DNA from: Clavelina lepadiformis
Taxonomy: Eukaryota; Chordata; Ascidiacea; Aplousobranchia; Clavelinidae
NCBI RefSeq assembly: GCF_947623445.1
Contig: NC_135243.1
Location: 5,210,501 to 5,274,500 of the forward strand
Length of the DNA stretch: 64,000 nt
Reading direction: 5' to 3'
Within the stretch, counting starts at the first letter, position 1. Each line of letters begins with the position of its first letter. Made by a program: the position numbers and the translations under genes. The notes below the pieces were generated by a model. It saw nothing but the letters and a program-made list of their open reading frames with translations, made no database searches and was not told the DNA's origin. Below, piece by piece: positions 1 through 12,198 of this stretch.

Positions 1-495
1 AATACTTGGAAGAGTGGGTTTCAGTTTGATTAAAATTATGACAATACTTCACAGTTAAAGCTCATAAAGTTTGGTCCCTTATCTTATATCTTTATCCTTT
101 AAAGTTTTGCGCATTATTGATTCCTCTAATGGGGTGTTTGATGATATAGTATTTATGTGTTTCATGTAATCAAACCAATGCAAAACATTTGAATTTATGA
201 GTAGATGTCAACTTAGATCAAAGTTTTCTTTGTAACTTCTATGCATGAGATAAAAAATGGTTTAAGAATTTTGTCACAGTAGCGACATTGTTAAGAAATT
301 TTGAATGGAAAACGATCTCGATCTAACTTCCCTTTTAGTATTTCAGTAAAATCACACAGAAATTTCGTTTAATTTTCCTTATAAATTAATTAGCTGACAA
401 AGGTTTGTCAACACTCTGTAATGTCTTTTATATTTATTACTCAATAACAAACATTTCTTGTCTCCAACTAAATTTTAAAAATAAGTTAGCATTTC

Positions 496-573
496 TCACT
501 GTAGCGTGAAATTAACCTTCTCCAATAACGTTGTCTTGACTGGCTTTTACAATCAGCTGAGCACGTGTTCAGC
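496..573 (+). promoter_or_regulatory. Orphan copy of the superfamily promoter block
   Basis: On the plus strand it carries the same ordered words as the blocks in front of the membrane-protein genes: AGCGTGAAA, then AACC, then CAATCAG and GAGCACGTG. It faces right, but no start codon followed by a short intron and a membrane exon could be read in the next 700 bases before the 3' end of gene A1. It may mark a deleted or very decayed gene. The preceding ~500 bases show no gene. Confidence 0.35.
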
Positions 574-1230
574 AATAGATTTAGCAAAGGCAAACAGTTT
601 AAAGTAACGATTTTATTATCATTTGATTATTAATGCGTGATTTTGTTTTAGTAATCTACTGAGCAGCTAGCAGTAGAAGTAGCAATAACTGTTTTTATTC
701 GAACAGAAAAAGATTAAAAAAAGATTTTCTAGTTCATGAAGCCAGACTTAATTTCACGTTTACGGTGAACCGCAACACCCTTAATTTTGAGTAACTATAG
801 ACAGTGCAGCGTTGTCACTTTAATAAAACAAACCGATTGTTATCTTTAAAAAACACCATTTAATGGTCACAGCCAGACACCGACTAAAAACCCTCTCTCT
901 CTAGAAAAAAGCGCACCATCTTTATATTTAGCGAGGGTGCCAAATCATGTGATCAAAATAGATAAGAACAAACATGCAAAGGTACTAATTGGTAAAATTA
1001 TGTACATAAAAAAAAAAAAATAATGAAATCAATCAACTAACATCTGGATAATTTCAGCAAACTTTCTGTTATCTGTTATCTATACCTATCGATTATATTT
1101 TCTTACTAAGCAGGAGCCAACGCAAAAATATTTCTTTCCATGACATTCACGCTTAGCATTTCAATAGCAACAGCAACGTCTTAGGCATAAGTATTTCAAG
1201 AAAAACTACTTGGGTTACATTAAAACTTGG

Positions 1231-1236
1231 TTTATT
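1231..1236 (-). terminator. Poly(A) signal of A1
   Basis: AATAAA on the minus strand, about 280 bases past the proposed A1 stop. The same word sits at the equivalent place in A2 (6245), A3 (11937) and A4 (17437), in closely similar sequence. Confidence 0.45.
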
Positions 1237-1516
1237 TGCAGACATTAACTTTTACAAGAAATAACATATACATAACAAGAAATTAATTCAAATGTATCAA
1301 ATACCAAACTCTCCAAAACCGATAAAATATTTTAACCTTTTAAATTGTTTAAATTGGTGATTTCACAAAAAAATGATGTCACAAAAACAACATTTTTGCA
1401 TATCACGAAAACAATTGACTCACAATGGAGCCTGTGCGGCTACGTAATTGATCTGAGTTTTTGTGCGAAAATATTTCATAAGAGACACTCCAACAATCCC
1501 AGGTAACTTTTTCGCT

Positions 1517-4512
1517 TCATTGCTTTTCGATTATCTCATCTATATAAGAACACATGAAGACAATGTTATCACTGAATGATAACAACATGGCTTGTCCCTA
1601 ATTACTTTGGCATTATTTGCTACGACAAAAATGTTACCTAAAAAGGTTTTTTAAAATTTATATTTAAAAACACACAAAAAATTAGCATCTTGAAAAGATA
1701 TCTTCTATACTTACTGGATTTTTGAATCAGCAGAAAATTTCAAGATCAGGATCAGGATGCTGCAAAACATGCTGCAGTATAAATTCAGTCTAATAATTTC
1801 GGCTATTGACCCGATAAAAACATCGGGGCAAACACCCGTGAATATTTGTGTGCCTATCTGCGGCAACACGGCCCAATGCAATGCAGCGGCGTATTTTGGG
1901 AAAAATGGATAAAACATCATCGTTGGTTGGTTATCATATAAATTAAACGTACCTTTGGTGACTAAGTGGTGGATAAGTATAGCGGACCAAACACAAAAAG
2001 CAATTAACATCACAAGTAAAAGTATTCGGGTCATTTTACTTGTGCGATTCTTTTTGGCTGCAAAATACAGAATTTGACGGTATGCTACATTTTGAGTTGA
2101 AGAGCTTTTATCAACCGATATTTTACCTATAATGGGTGCTTCTTCTTCATACTTGCTGTCGCTTGATTCTGACACCGAATCAGTGTTATCTGACGCTGAT
2201 AAAGAGTGGTTAAAAAATTGTCAAAACAGTATTGAAAATAAGTTTATGTTATGAATTATAAATGACAGGGAAAAGCTCAAGTATTTTGATTACATCGCAT
2301 AACATTGATTAACTTGTTCGAAACATTTGTGCTGAAATTGCAGCGAATTTTTAAAAGTCGGCGTTATGAAAGCTTCTGCTGTATGCAATGGTTTATTTTT
2401 ACCGAACCAATTACTTTAGAATTCACACCGACGCCTTTCCTTAACCTTAAGAATGATTGATAACAATTATTTTTAATTTTAAAAAGAATATAGCGGAAAA
2501 ACCGATTACTAAACTACAAAAAGGTTGTACTATGAAATGCTACATTTTATCAAAATTACGGTACAGAAATAACCTATTATAAGACTTTATTGGAAGAACG
2601 TACAATACTGTATTGTGTATTGTAATACAATACCGTATATATCACCAAACTTACCGTCCTTGACAGTTTCTCCGGGTAGGTTGAGATGAACATTTGGTTC
2701 TGCTTCATCGTCGAGTAGCAGGGAATGTTCTGAGTTTTGGTGGATGAAATATTCATGTTAAAACTATTCATGAAAACTGCAGCTGAATTAACATCAAAGA
2801 ACTTCAACAATGAGCTTTGCCTAAGGTGTATCGCAATGGCAGCAGTTATTTTGTTTTGCTGCAGAGGTTTTTTGATCAAAATGTCGGCAAGTTAATGGCT
2901 TTGAATGCATTTAGTAACCAACATGTGCTTTTTTATTACGATAAATCTTACTATATAGTATTGCTTAGAACATTTTTCCAAGATACATTTTTCATATTTG
3001 TATATTTACTCTTTTTCAGAAACATTAAATTAATGTTTGCTTTAAACACTTCTTCTCAAACAATCGCTATATTTAAAATCGTTACAAAAAACAACAAATT
3101 AAACAATTTACGTACTTAAAATAGGTATACATCAAACAATGTATCGTTTTTCATAACATACCTTCATGGAAAATTTCCTCGTCTTGATTGTTGATGAAAC
3201 TAGTTTCCACCGCCTTCACTGCTGACGTTGAAGCTTCTGATGATTTGTAAATGAAACGTTGGCAGCAAAATAAAAAGCAATGTTACATTACAATGCAAAG
3301 CATTACAGAAAGACAAATCTCTTGAAGTACCACGCCTAATTGGTCACGTTTTGAACCCGAAAAACAGTTGAAAACCAAAATGTTTGACCGATATTGGTAA
3401 AAAGATACATCTTCTTCAAACTCGGATAAATATGTACAGTAAAAGAAGTTTCCTACATTTAAATTGTTTACATTGTTATAACCACAGTAACATATTGATG
3501 TCAACTTAATCCTTTAACACGATAGAATAAAATTAGCGAAAATATAGCAATGGATGGCCATTAAATGTGGACAGGTTGTCAGTTTGGACTTTGGCATGCG
3601 GTTGTAAAGATGTAAGAACAACTCATAACGTCATCGTAAATAAATAGACGGCATTTGATTATGAAATCTCTGGGCAATCGCGGTTTTCGGACTAAATTGT
3701 CAATTTAAAAATCGGTAAAAGAAGCGTAAGCTAAAAATACAAACTTTACTATGTAAATTTGGTATGATAAATTTTAGAAATGTTACAGTTTAACTGCAAT
3801 GTAAAGGATTATCATTAAGTTTTAAATTGTCCAATAGCTGTGGGTTTACAGAAAAAATCAAAAATTGACATTGTGTACTGAAAAAGTTTTTATGAATAAA
3901 AACATGTTTTAAGTCATCAGATATTGATCAAACAGAAATATATTTAATGGAAAAGTGGAAGCCAGGATTTTGATATATGTTAAATGCGAAACGTTGCTTT
4001 AGTTTAATGCTTTAATACAAAACGTGTACTGAATACGATGGAACTTACCTTCAAAGACATCTTCCCGGTCTTCATTTCCGACAAAAGCTAATTCTCCTTT
4101 GTGGAAGTCTGCTGTTGTTGATTCTACAACTGTTGATGGTTAAATTCATTTTAACAAACCTAAGAGCAGTTACTGCACAGTATTGACCTACTTAAATTAA
4201 TCTCATTTCCAACTAAACACGAATTTATTTGCAGTTATAATTTATTGACTGGTGCTATTTACCATTTTTCGTGAGCGAAAACAAAGAAACATTTCATAGT
4301 AATGTATCAAAGCAACAAACTATTTCTTGTTTAACTTAAGCGCTAAAATTTTGTAAAAATTTAAATCGATGAAAATTACTTATCGGTTTTTGAAACTTCA
4401 CTTAAAATATTAAAGCAACACAAAGCACAAAAAAGATATACTTGCCATCATCGATGATTTCTTCTTCTATTTTGGTGATGATACTCATTTTCATTTCATT
4501 GTTACCTGACAT
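1517..4512 (-). CDS. A1: acidic single-pass membrane protein, sub-family A copy 1
   Basis: Seven exons read by eye: 4446-4512, 4049-4123, 3162-3236, 2655-2729, 2127-2195, 1953-2057 and 1517-1539, giving about 162 residues. The start is MSGNNEMKMS, with no signal peptide. Three 75-nt phase-1 module exons follow, beginning ESTTADF, EASTSAV and EHSLLLD. Then comes a Ser/Glu-rich exon, a 69-bp intron and a membrane exon with helix ILLLVMLIAFCVWSAILI after KKNRTSKM. The tail is short (DEIIEKQ) if the conserved TATAG acceptor is used. Intron 1 has a GC donor (G|GCAAGT). Promoter block at 4699-4777; poly(A) signal (reverse) at 1231. The family is not recognised. Likely C-tail-anchored with the N-terminus in the cytosol (inference). 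Divergent from A2-A4; the last exon is the least certain. Confidence 0.6.
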
Positions 4513-4698
4513 CGTTGCTTTGGATGATTTTGAGGTTAAAAAATAAACAAAAAGTGAAAAAAATCTTTTTAACTTAAGAAATATTTACGTACCGTTGATG
4601 TAAAATAAAGAAATGAATAACTTTAGCACGACGTGATACAGAAGTCATTTCACAGACCAAAAGTCACCGAACAAACTATCGAACCTGACAAACGCAAT

Positions 4699-4777
4699 CC
4701 ACGTGCGCAGTTGACTGAGTGATTGTCATTGATGTTGCCACGTAAAGCAAAGTTGGTTACACGCTCCAATGAGCATG
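4699..4777 (-). promoter_or_regulatory. Promoter block of A1
   Basis: Read on the minus strand: CTCATTGGAGCGTGTAACC, then TTTGC, then CAATGACAATCACTCAGTC, then GCGCACGTGG. It lies ~190 bases before the A1 ATG. The same words in the same order precede every other gene of the superfamily in both orientations, so it is probably a shared proximal promoter with an inverted CCAAT box and an E-box-like CACGTG (motif assignment is inference). Confidence 0.6.
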
Positions 4778-4789
4778 ATTAAAATTTAT

Positions 4790-6230
4790 ATTTAAACTTT
4801 GCTTGGGGAACAATACTTATGAGTTTTTGTTAAACTAAAATAATTCCCTATACAGTTTTCATAAATCTGTCTCAGATCAAAAGTGACAACGTGAATGTAA
4901 ATTGCACTAATTGTTGACAATGATGACTTTTGCAATGTGGAAGCTAATTTGATTAAATCAATATTTTGTTTCTTGATCTTACTGAAGTATTACAATGAAA
5001 GCAATACTTTGATCATAAATATGTCTCAAAGTTTGAAAACAATAAAAATTTTAATTTCAAGAGTTTTCATGAATCTTGGCTATTATATAAAAATATATTT
5101 CGCCATATTTGCAGCATTTTTTCTTATATAAAACGAAACTGATGAAATGGTGGTAAGCTAGATGTTAAGCAAACATAGCCCGCAAAAAACTGTTAGTCAA
5201 TTGAAATATTATGAAGCCTTGTAAACCAAGAAGCATCAAGAAAGACAAAACTATGTTAGAATATAAAATTCAAAGAGCATGATATTTCGTGGATTACTCT
5301 GGCAAAAAATGATGAAATTCACTGAAATGTTACAACAGTATGCCCTGGTGCTAGCAACTCAACTTGACAGAAACTAATTGAGGTGATACAAATAAAGTAT
5401 TAGGAAATATCCAAAATAAATGAGTACCATGTAATTGTTATTTAATTATTTAGCTTTGTGTAATTTTTGGCCGTATATATTTTACTTCGTGTATTTCTGT
5501 TACACAGTTCAGATTAAGTATAGAGAAAATGTTTGAAGAAAATACTGTTCAAGACAAAGCTTTTTCGAATGATATTGCAATAACTACTTTTTTGAAAATG
5601 ATATCCTGATGTTGATAGCAATAATCCTACAGTACAATCTATCCATATCGAAACACATCTTTTAAAACTTAAAATTTAGATTATGAACTCAAAATTAGCT
5701 AAAACCAAAAACTGTTTTATCTACAATCCTTACTTATTGCTCAAACAACGAAGTCTAAAAGCAATCTAAAAAAAAATTTGATTTATATCTAAACAGCAAG
5801 CTGATGAAAAGTCTTAACGTTAGAGAGCTCATGTGTTTGGACTTAGAACTTTGTTTGTGCTGCACTTTGTAAAGCTGAAAGATTTTTGAATTACAGTATA
5901 TATTGAATTATTATTGGTTATTTTGTTCAATCTGAGATCAATAACCCAAGCTTTTTTGACATGAATATGTTGATTATTACTTCAGATATTGTAACAAGTC
6001 ACTTGACTTTAATATCATGTACCTGGTATAATGAAGCCAGTCGAATGAAATCTGGTCATAGAAATGTTTTTAAAAAATTTCACGGCATAAATTTTATATT
6101 TATCGATGATATTTTCTCACAAAGTAGAAGATCATGCAAAAGTATTCCTTTGCTCAAGTCTAATCATGATGATATTTCAGTAGCAACGACAAATCTAAGC
6201 ACTAGCACATCAAGAAAAACTACTTGGGTT
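4790..6230. repeat. Intergenic block duplicated at 10380-11930
   Basis: No gene is supported here. The stretch is near-identical to 10380-11930, for example the run around TTGATCTTACTGAAGTATTA at 4972 and ~10588. It is the spacer of the ~5.6 kb tandem duplication that produced the A genes. The 105-codon plus-strand ORF at 5961-6278 is interrupted in the paralogous block, so it is not a gene. A more decayed version follows A3 (15916-17430). Confidence 0.65.
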
Positions 6231-6506
6231 AAATTGAAATATGTTTTATTCGCAAGCATTAAGTTTTTCAAGAAGTAAGGTATGCTTCACAAAAATATTT
6301 GAATAGCATGTCAAACACTCAAAAACAGATAACATACCATAATCAATTTATTCAAATATTTACTGCACAACGTATAAAACATTTAGATTTCTTAAACAAA
6401 AGTTTGCAAATCAAGGAAAAATTTGATCTAAGGTGAAGTCTGAGATGCTCTACTTATTGTTCCATGACATTTGGTGCGGAAACATTTCCCAAAGAATTTC
6501 TGCTAA

Positions 6507-9500
6507 TTAACTTGATTCATCAGGAACACTTCTGCAATTGTGTTCGACCTTCAGATTTGGCGACCAGCTTAATAATTTTCTCCCTATACTTTTGCACAAC
6601 AAAAGTATGTTGTTTGTTAAAACAAACACGCTAGTTGGAGTGTTTTAGAAATTATATTTACACATCCAAGAATTTGCTTTTTCTTTATTGTATTTTCTAG
6701 GCCATTAGTTACTTATTAGTTACTAGTTACTAGTTACTTACTTACTAGATTTCAATTCATTGAAAAATTTCGGACTCCGCACTCAGAAAGCTGTAAAAAG
6801 TCAAAATTTAAAGTTGGCCTCAAATAATTGAGTATTGATTTGATTAAAACATAGAAAATTTACGCCCGTAATCCACCGTGGTTATATGTCTGGATTAGTA
6901 TCGGCAAACCTGGCTAACGTTGTTCAACCGTTTATGTGAGAGAAAAAAACATGTTTAAAAACATCCATTTTATAAGTTGGTGGTCGAGTAAACCAAAAGT
7001 ACCTTTAAAGGTGTAATGCAAAATGGAGACGACAGCAACAATGACAGCAATAATTAAAATGCATAGCAATAGATATGCACGACATCTTTCTCTTATACCA
7101 CAGTTCCACTCCACTGTAAAATACATATAAATCAGGTCAGTTGTTACAGTGTGAAGTGTTTATAACGATGCGATACATGTTACCTATATCTGATTCGGTT
7201 TGAAGGCTGCTGTCGCTTGATACACTCTGATCAATATCCTCCGATACTGGTAAATAATGGTTAAAAATAGGGTTAAAACTAAATCAAAAACTAAGAATTA
7301 AACACAAGTCTCTTAATATGCAACGCATAGTATTGATCAAGTTGAATTCGTATTGAAATTACTGCAAATTTTTGAAAATTGACTTCACTAAAATGTACAG
7401 TTAAACAAACGGCTGTAGGCAATGGCACATTCTTAGCAAAAACAATTAACTTAAGTCAAATGGCAAACATCGGTGATTTCCTAAAACCAAATGATAGATA
7501 AACATTTTTATTAATCCAAAACACAAAAAAGTGGAAAAAACTTATTTTTAAACAAAACAAAGGTTCTATAAATTTATTACAAAGATTGTCTTGCAAGTAA
7601 GAACAACACTGTGTAGTGAATATATATCACCAAACTTACCGTCATTGACAGTTTCTTCAGGTACGTTGATGCCAACAATTGGTTCTGTGTCTACGTCGAG
7701 TGGCATCGAATGTTCAGGGGCTTGGGGATAAAGTATTCATGTTAAAACTACATGATTAAACTGTAGTTGAATTAACAAAAGAAACAAATTAAACGCAATT
7801 TAATAATGCCTTTTAACTTAGGTGTTTCGGCAAGATAGCAATCATAATATAGCTTTATCCTTCACGCTTCTGATAATTCGTTTGCAAGTTCATTGTTTTG
7901 AAAAGAGATAGCAACTAACACGACAAATTTTTAATTTTTATGTTTCCTCCCTCGTGATTCGGTTTAACAGTTTCCTTGGCTTAATTTATTACATTTGCAT
8001 TTGCATTTTCATTTTTCCGTCTTTTCGTAACACGTTAAAATTATGTTTGCTTGAAATAATTTTTTCCAAACTATTGCTCAGTTTAAAATTGATCAATAAC
8101 GTATTGTCCGATGATTAATTACGAAAGCTGCAGACGTAAACCAATACAGCTCCAAATTTCATGGAATTGTTTGTTCGTTTAAAAAAAACTTTACATTAAA
8201 CATTGTAGATTCCTTCATGTTATACCTTCATGGATAATTTCTTTGCCTTGGTTGTTGATAAAATTTGTTTCCGTCGCCTTCAATGCTGACGTTGAAGCTT
8301 CTTGTGAATTGCAAGTAAAATATTTTCAGCAAAATTAAACACTATTTTTTTCAAACAAAAGTATAAATCACTTCCGACGTTTTATGGACAGGTAGAACAC
8401 GACAAAAACTTTTGAAAATCTAAATCGTTAATTGATGTTATACTAAAAATTTACATTTTAAGCAAACTCGGTTAAAAGTCATCATATTTACATTTTCTTT
8501 TTTTCAAAACATCTTAATTTGTTTTTGCCTAAAAATATAATATCTTTACCAAAATAATTTACCTTTGCCTAAAATAATTTTAAAAAAAGGAAAAACGTTC
8601 AACAATTTGTTCGTTTAAAAAGGTTTATAACAAACAATGCAGCTCTCTTCATAATATACCTTTGTCAATACTTTCTTCTACTTGTTTGTCGGCGGAACTA
8701 CTTTCTGTCGCCTTCACTGCTGACGTTGAAGCTTCTGGTGATTTTTTTTAAAACATTATCAGCAAAAGAACAAGTCACCGGAAAAACGAAAGCATTTGGA
8801 ATCGTTGACCGTTTTTATAACAAAAAATACATTTTAAGCAAACTCGTATAAATATGTAGCATACTCCTAACATGTGACCTGTGCAGATGGTAATAAATGC
8901 AGTAAAGTTAATGCCAAATTAATACTGTAAAAAGTTATAATGAAGTTGGCAACAAAAATTGATTGGGAAGCTCTGGGTATTGGCGATCCGTGGTTACAAT
9001 TTCCATTTTTAAACCATTGGGAAAGAATTGTAAATTGTGATGGAATTTTTTACTATTTGCATTTGATGTAATAGATGTAAGCAATGTCCCATTTCATATG
9101 TAATATTAATGCTATATTTGAATGGTTTAAAAACTAAGCAGACATAATATATAGCCCAACGAAAATTTTTCTATGAATTAAAGGTTGTTTCGAGACAACG
9201 AATTTTAATAAATAACAAACATTTTTAAAAGCACAGGACAAGTGCATTTAAAAGGATTCATGTTTGTGATATGTGTTAAATGCTTGACGTTGCATTAGTT
9301 CTATGATGTACTTAAAACGTTTACTGTATACAGAAGAACTTACCTTCAACAATGTTTTCCGCGTCTTTATTGCCAGAAAAAGTTAATTCTTTTATATTGA
9401 AGTCTGCTGTTGTCGATTCTACAATTGTCGATTTTTAAACTAATTTAAGTAATTTTTAAAACTATTACGGAATAATATTACAATATCACTGTTACAATAC

Positions 9501-9822
9501 TTCAAGTAATCTTATTTCTAATCAAATGCTAAGTTATTCCAAATCAAAATTTATTGACTACTGCTATTTTACTTTGTTTGTGAGCAAAAAAGATTAAATT
9601 TTCATAGTAAAGTGCTTTATTAAAGTAAAAAATGACACTAATTTTGCAAGGGCTAAAACTTTATAAGATTGTCAATCGATAATAATTACTTGTCGGTTTT
9701 TGGAATTTTCACTTTAAAAATTAAAGCAACTCACGATATATATGCTTGCCATCGTTGATAACTTCTTCTTCTACTTTTGTGTTGCTGATGATGATCTTTT
9801 CGGTTGTATCGTTGCCTGACAT
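6507..9822 (-). CDS. A2: acidic single-pass membrane protein, sub-family A copy 2
   Basis: Eight exons: 9750-9822, 9344-9418, 8660-8734, 8226-8300, 7640-7720, 7184-7246, 7003-7113 and 6507-6583; ~209 residues. This is the fullest A copy. It starts MSGNDTTEKI and has one ESTTADF module, two tandem EASTSA modules, an EHSMPLD module, a VSEDIDQSVSS exon and a membrane exon (helix YLLLCILIIAVIVAVVSIL). The tail of ~25 residues ends RSVPDESS. All module exons are phase 1-1. Intron 1 has a GC donor (G|GCAAGC). The intron before the membrane exon is 70 bp. An alternative last exon starting at TTGCAG|AAGTG would give a tail of only 9 residues and is also in phase. Promoter block at 10299-10377; poly(A) at 6245. 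Function unknown. Confidence 0.7.
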
Positions 9823-10298
9823 ATTTGCTTTTGATGAATTGTGGTTAAAAAAAGTAACAAAAACGGAAAATAAATCGTTTCACTTAAGAAATATAAGTAC
9901 TGTTGATGTAAAGTGTTGATGTAAAGTAAATCAATCAACAAAATTTTCAAAATCAATGACATTTAACAGTTACTTTGGGAAAATAACTAAACAGTTTAAT
10001 GAGTGTTTGAATAAATATAAAACACGGCAAAGAAAATGTAAATACAGGTGATTAGGAATATTTCAAAAACTTATCCTTTAGCGAGCCTCTATTGCCACAA
10101 ACAAACTTGAAATCACACTTAACACTGAAATCACCAAACAATCTCATCAAGACGTTAAAAACAATTTTTACTTGTTAAGTTGATATTACGACAAAATAAA
10201 ATACAAGTTATTTTGTGGTTAACCAACTCAGCATAATACAAAAGTTATTTCACAAACCAAAATTCACAAAACAAACTATGGAACCTGACAAACGCAAT

Positions 10299-10377
10299 CC
10301 ACGTGCGCAGTTGACTGAGTAATTGTCATTGATGTTGCCACGTAGAGCAAAGTTGGTTACACGCTCCAATGATCATG
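10299..10377 (-). promoter_or_regulatory. Promoter block of A2
   Basis: Nearly identical to the A1 block, including GGAGCGTGTAACC and GCGCACGTGG when read on the minus strand. It lies ~480 bases before the A2 ATG, farther than in A1, which allows for a 5' untranslated exon. Confidence 0.6.
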
Positions 10378-12198
10378 ATTAAAATTTATAATTGGTTGGG
10401 GAATAATTACTTTGGTTGGGGAACAATACTTATGAGTTTTTGTTGAACTAAAATAATTCCATACACAGTTTTCATAAATCTGTCTCAAATCAAAGTGACA
10501 ACGTGAATGTAAATTGCACTAATTGTTGACAATGATGCATTTTGCAATTTGGTAGAATATTTGAATAAATCAATATTTTGTTTCTTGATCTTACTGAAGT
10601 ATTACAATGAAAGCAATACTTTGATCATAATTATGTCTCAAAGTTTGAAAACAATAAAAAGCTTAATATCCTGGATTTTTATGAATCTAGGCTAAAATGT
10701 TAAAATGTATTTCGCCGCATTTGCAGCATTTTTTCATGTACAAAACGAAACTGATGAAATGGTGGTAAGCTAGAGGTAAAGCAAACATAGCCCGCAAAAA
10801 ACTGTTTAGCAACTGTCAATTGAAATATTATGAAGCCTTGTAAACCAAGAAGAATCAAGAAAGACAAAACTATGTTAGAATATACAATTCAAAGAGCATG
10901 ATATTTCGTGGATTACTCTGGCAAAAAATGATGAAATTCACTGAAATGTTACAACAGTATGCCCTGGTGGTACCAACTCAAGTTGACAGAAACTAATTGA
11001 GGTGATACGAATAAAGTATAAAGAAATATCCAAGATAAATGAGTACCATGTAATTGTTATTTAATTATTTAGCTTTGTGTAATTTTTGGCCGAATATTTT
11101 TAACTTTGTGTATTTGTGTTACACAGTTCAGATTAAGTATACAGAAAATGTTTGAAGAAAATACTGTTCAAGACAAAGCTTTTTCGAATGATATTGCAAT
11201 AACTACTTTTTTGATAATGATATCCTGATGTTGATAGCAATAATCCTACAATCTATCCATATCGAAACACATCTTTTAAAACTTAAAATTTAGATTATGA
11301 ACTCTAAATTAGCTAAAACCAAAATTTTTTTTATCTACAATCCTTAATTATTGTCCAAACAACGATGTCTAAAAGCAATCTGAATAAATATTTGATTTAT
11401 ATCTAAACAGCAAGCTGAAGAAAAGTTTTCACGTTAGTGAGCTCATGTGTTTGGACTCACATATGACCTTTAAGTATATTATCTATTTTAGTGTATATAA
11501 TACAATGTAGAGGTAACTTTGTGCACGCAAGGCAACTTCAAAATGTTGCATTTCATAAAACGGAATTATTTTTGAATTACAGAATATATTGAATTTTTAT
11601 TGGTTATTTTGTTCAATCTGAGACCAATACCTCAAACGTTTTCGACATGAATATGTTGATTATTACTTGAGATATTGTAACAAGTCACTTGACTTTGGTA
11701 TTATGTACCTGGTATAATGAATCCAGTAATGAATCCACACATTTGTTCAGCAACATTTCTTTGTAAAATTTCACGTCATTTAATTTATATTTATCGATGA
11801 TATTTTCTCACAAAGCAGAAGCTCATGCGAAACTATTCCTTTGCCTAAGTCTAATCATGATGACATTTCAGTAGCAACGACAAATCTACAGCACTAGCAC
11901 ATCAAGAAAATCTACTTGGGTTTAATTGAAATATGTTTTATTCGCAAGCATTTAGTTTTTCAAGAAATAGCGTATGCTTCACAAAAATATTTGAATAGCA
12001 TGCCAAACACTCAAAAACAGATAACATACCATAATAAATTTGTTTAAATATTTACGGCACAACGTATAAAACATTTAGATTTGTTAAACAAAATTTTGCA
12101 TATCAAGGAAAAATTTGATCTAAGGTGAAGTCTGAGATGCTCTACTTATTGTTCCATGACATTTGGTGCGGAAACATTTCCCAAAAAATTTCTGCTAA

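Noticed and set aside
5961-6278. 105-codon ORF between A1 and A2
   Set aside because: The duplicated block at 11660-11970 breaks the frame, so it is intergenic.
6703-6750. TTAGTTACTAGTTACT tandem run as a possible regulatory array
   Set aside because: A simple short tandem repeat, present in shorter form at ~12408. Nothing suggests a function.
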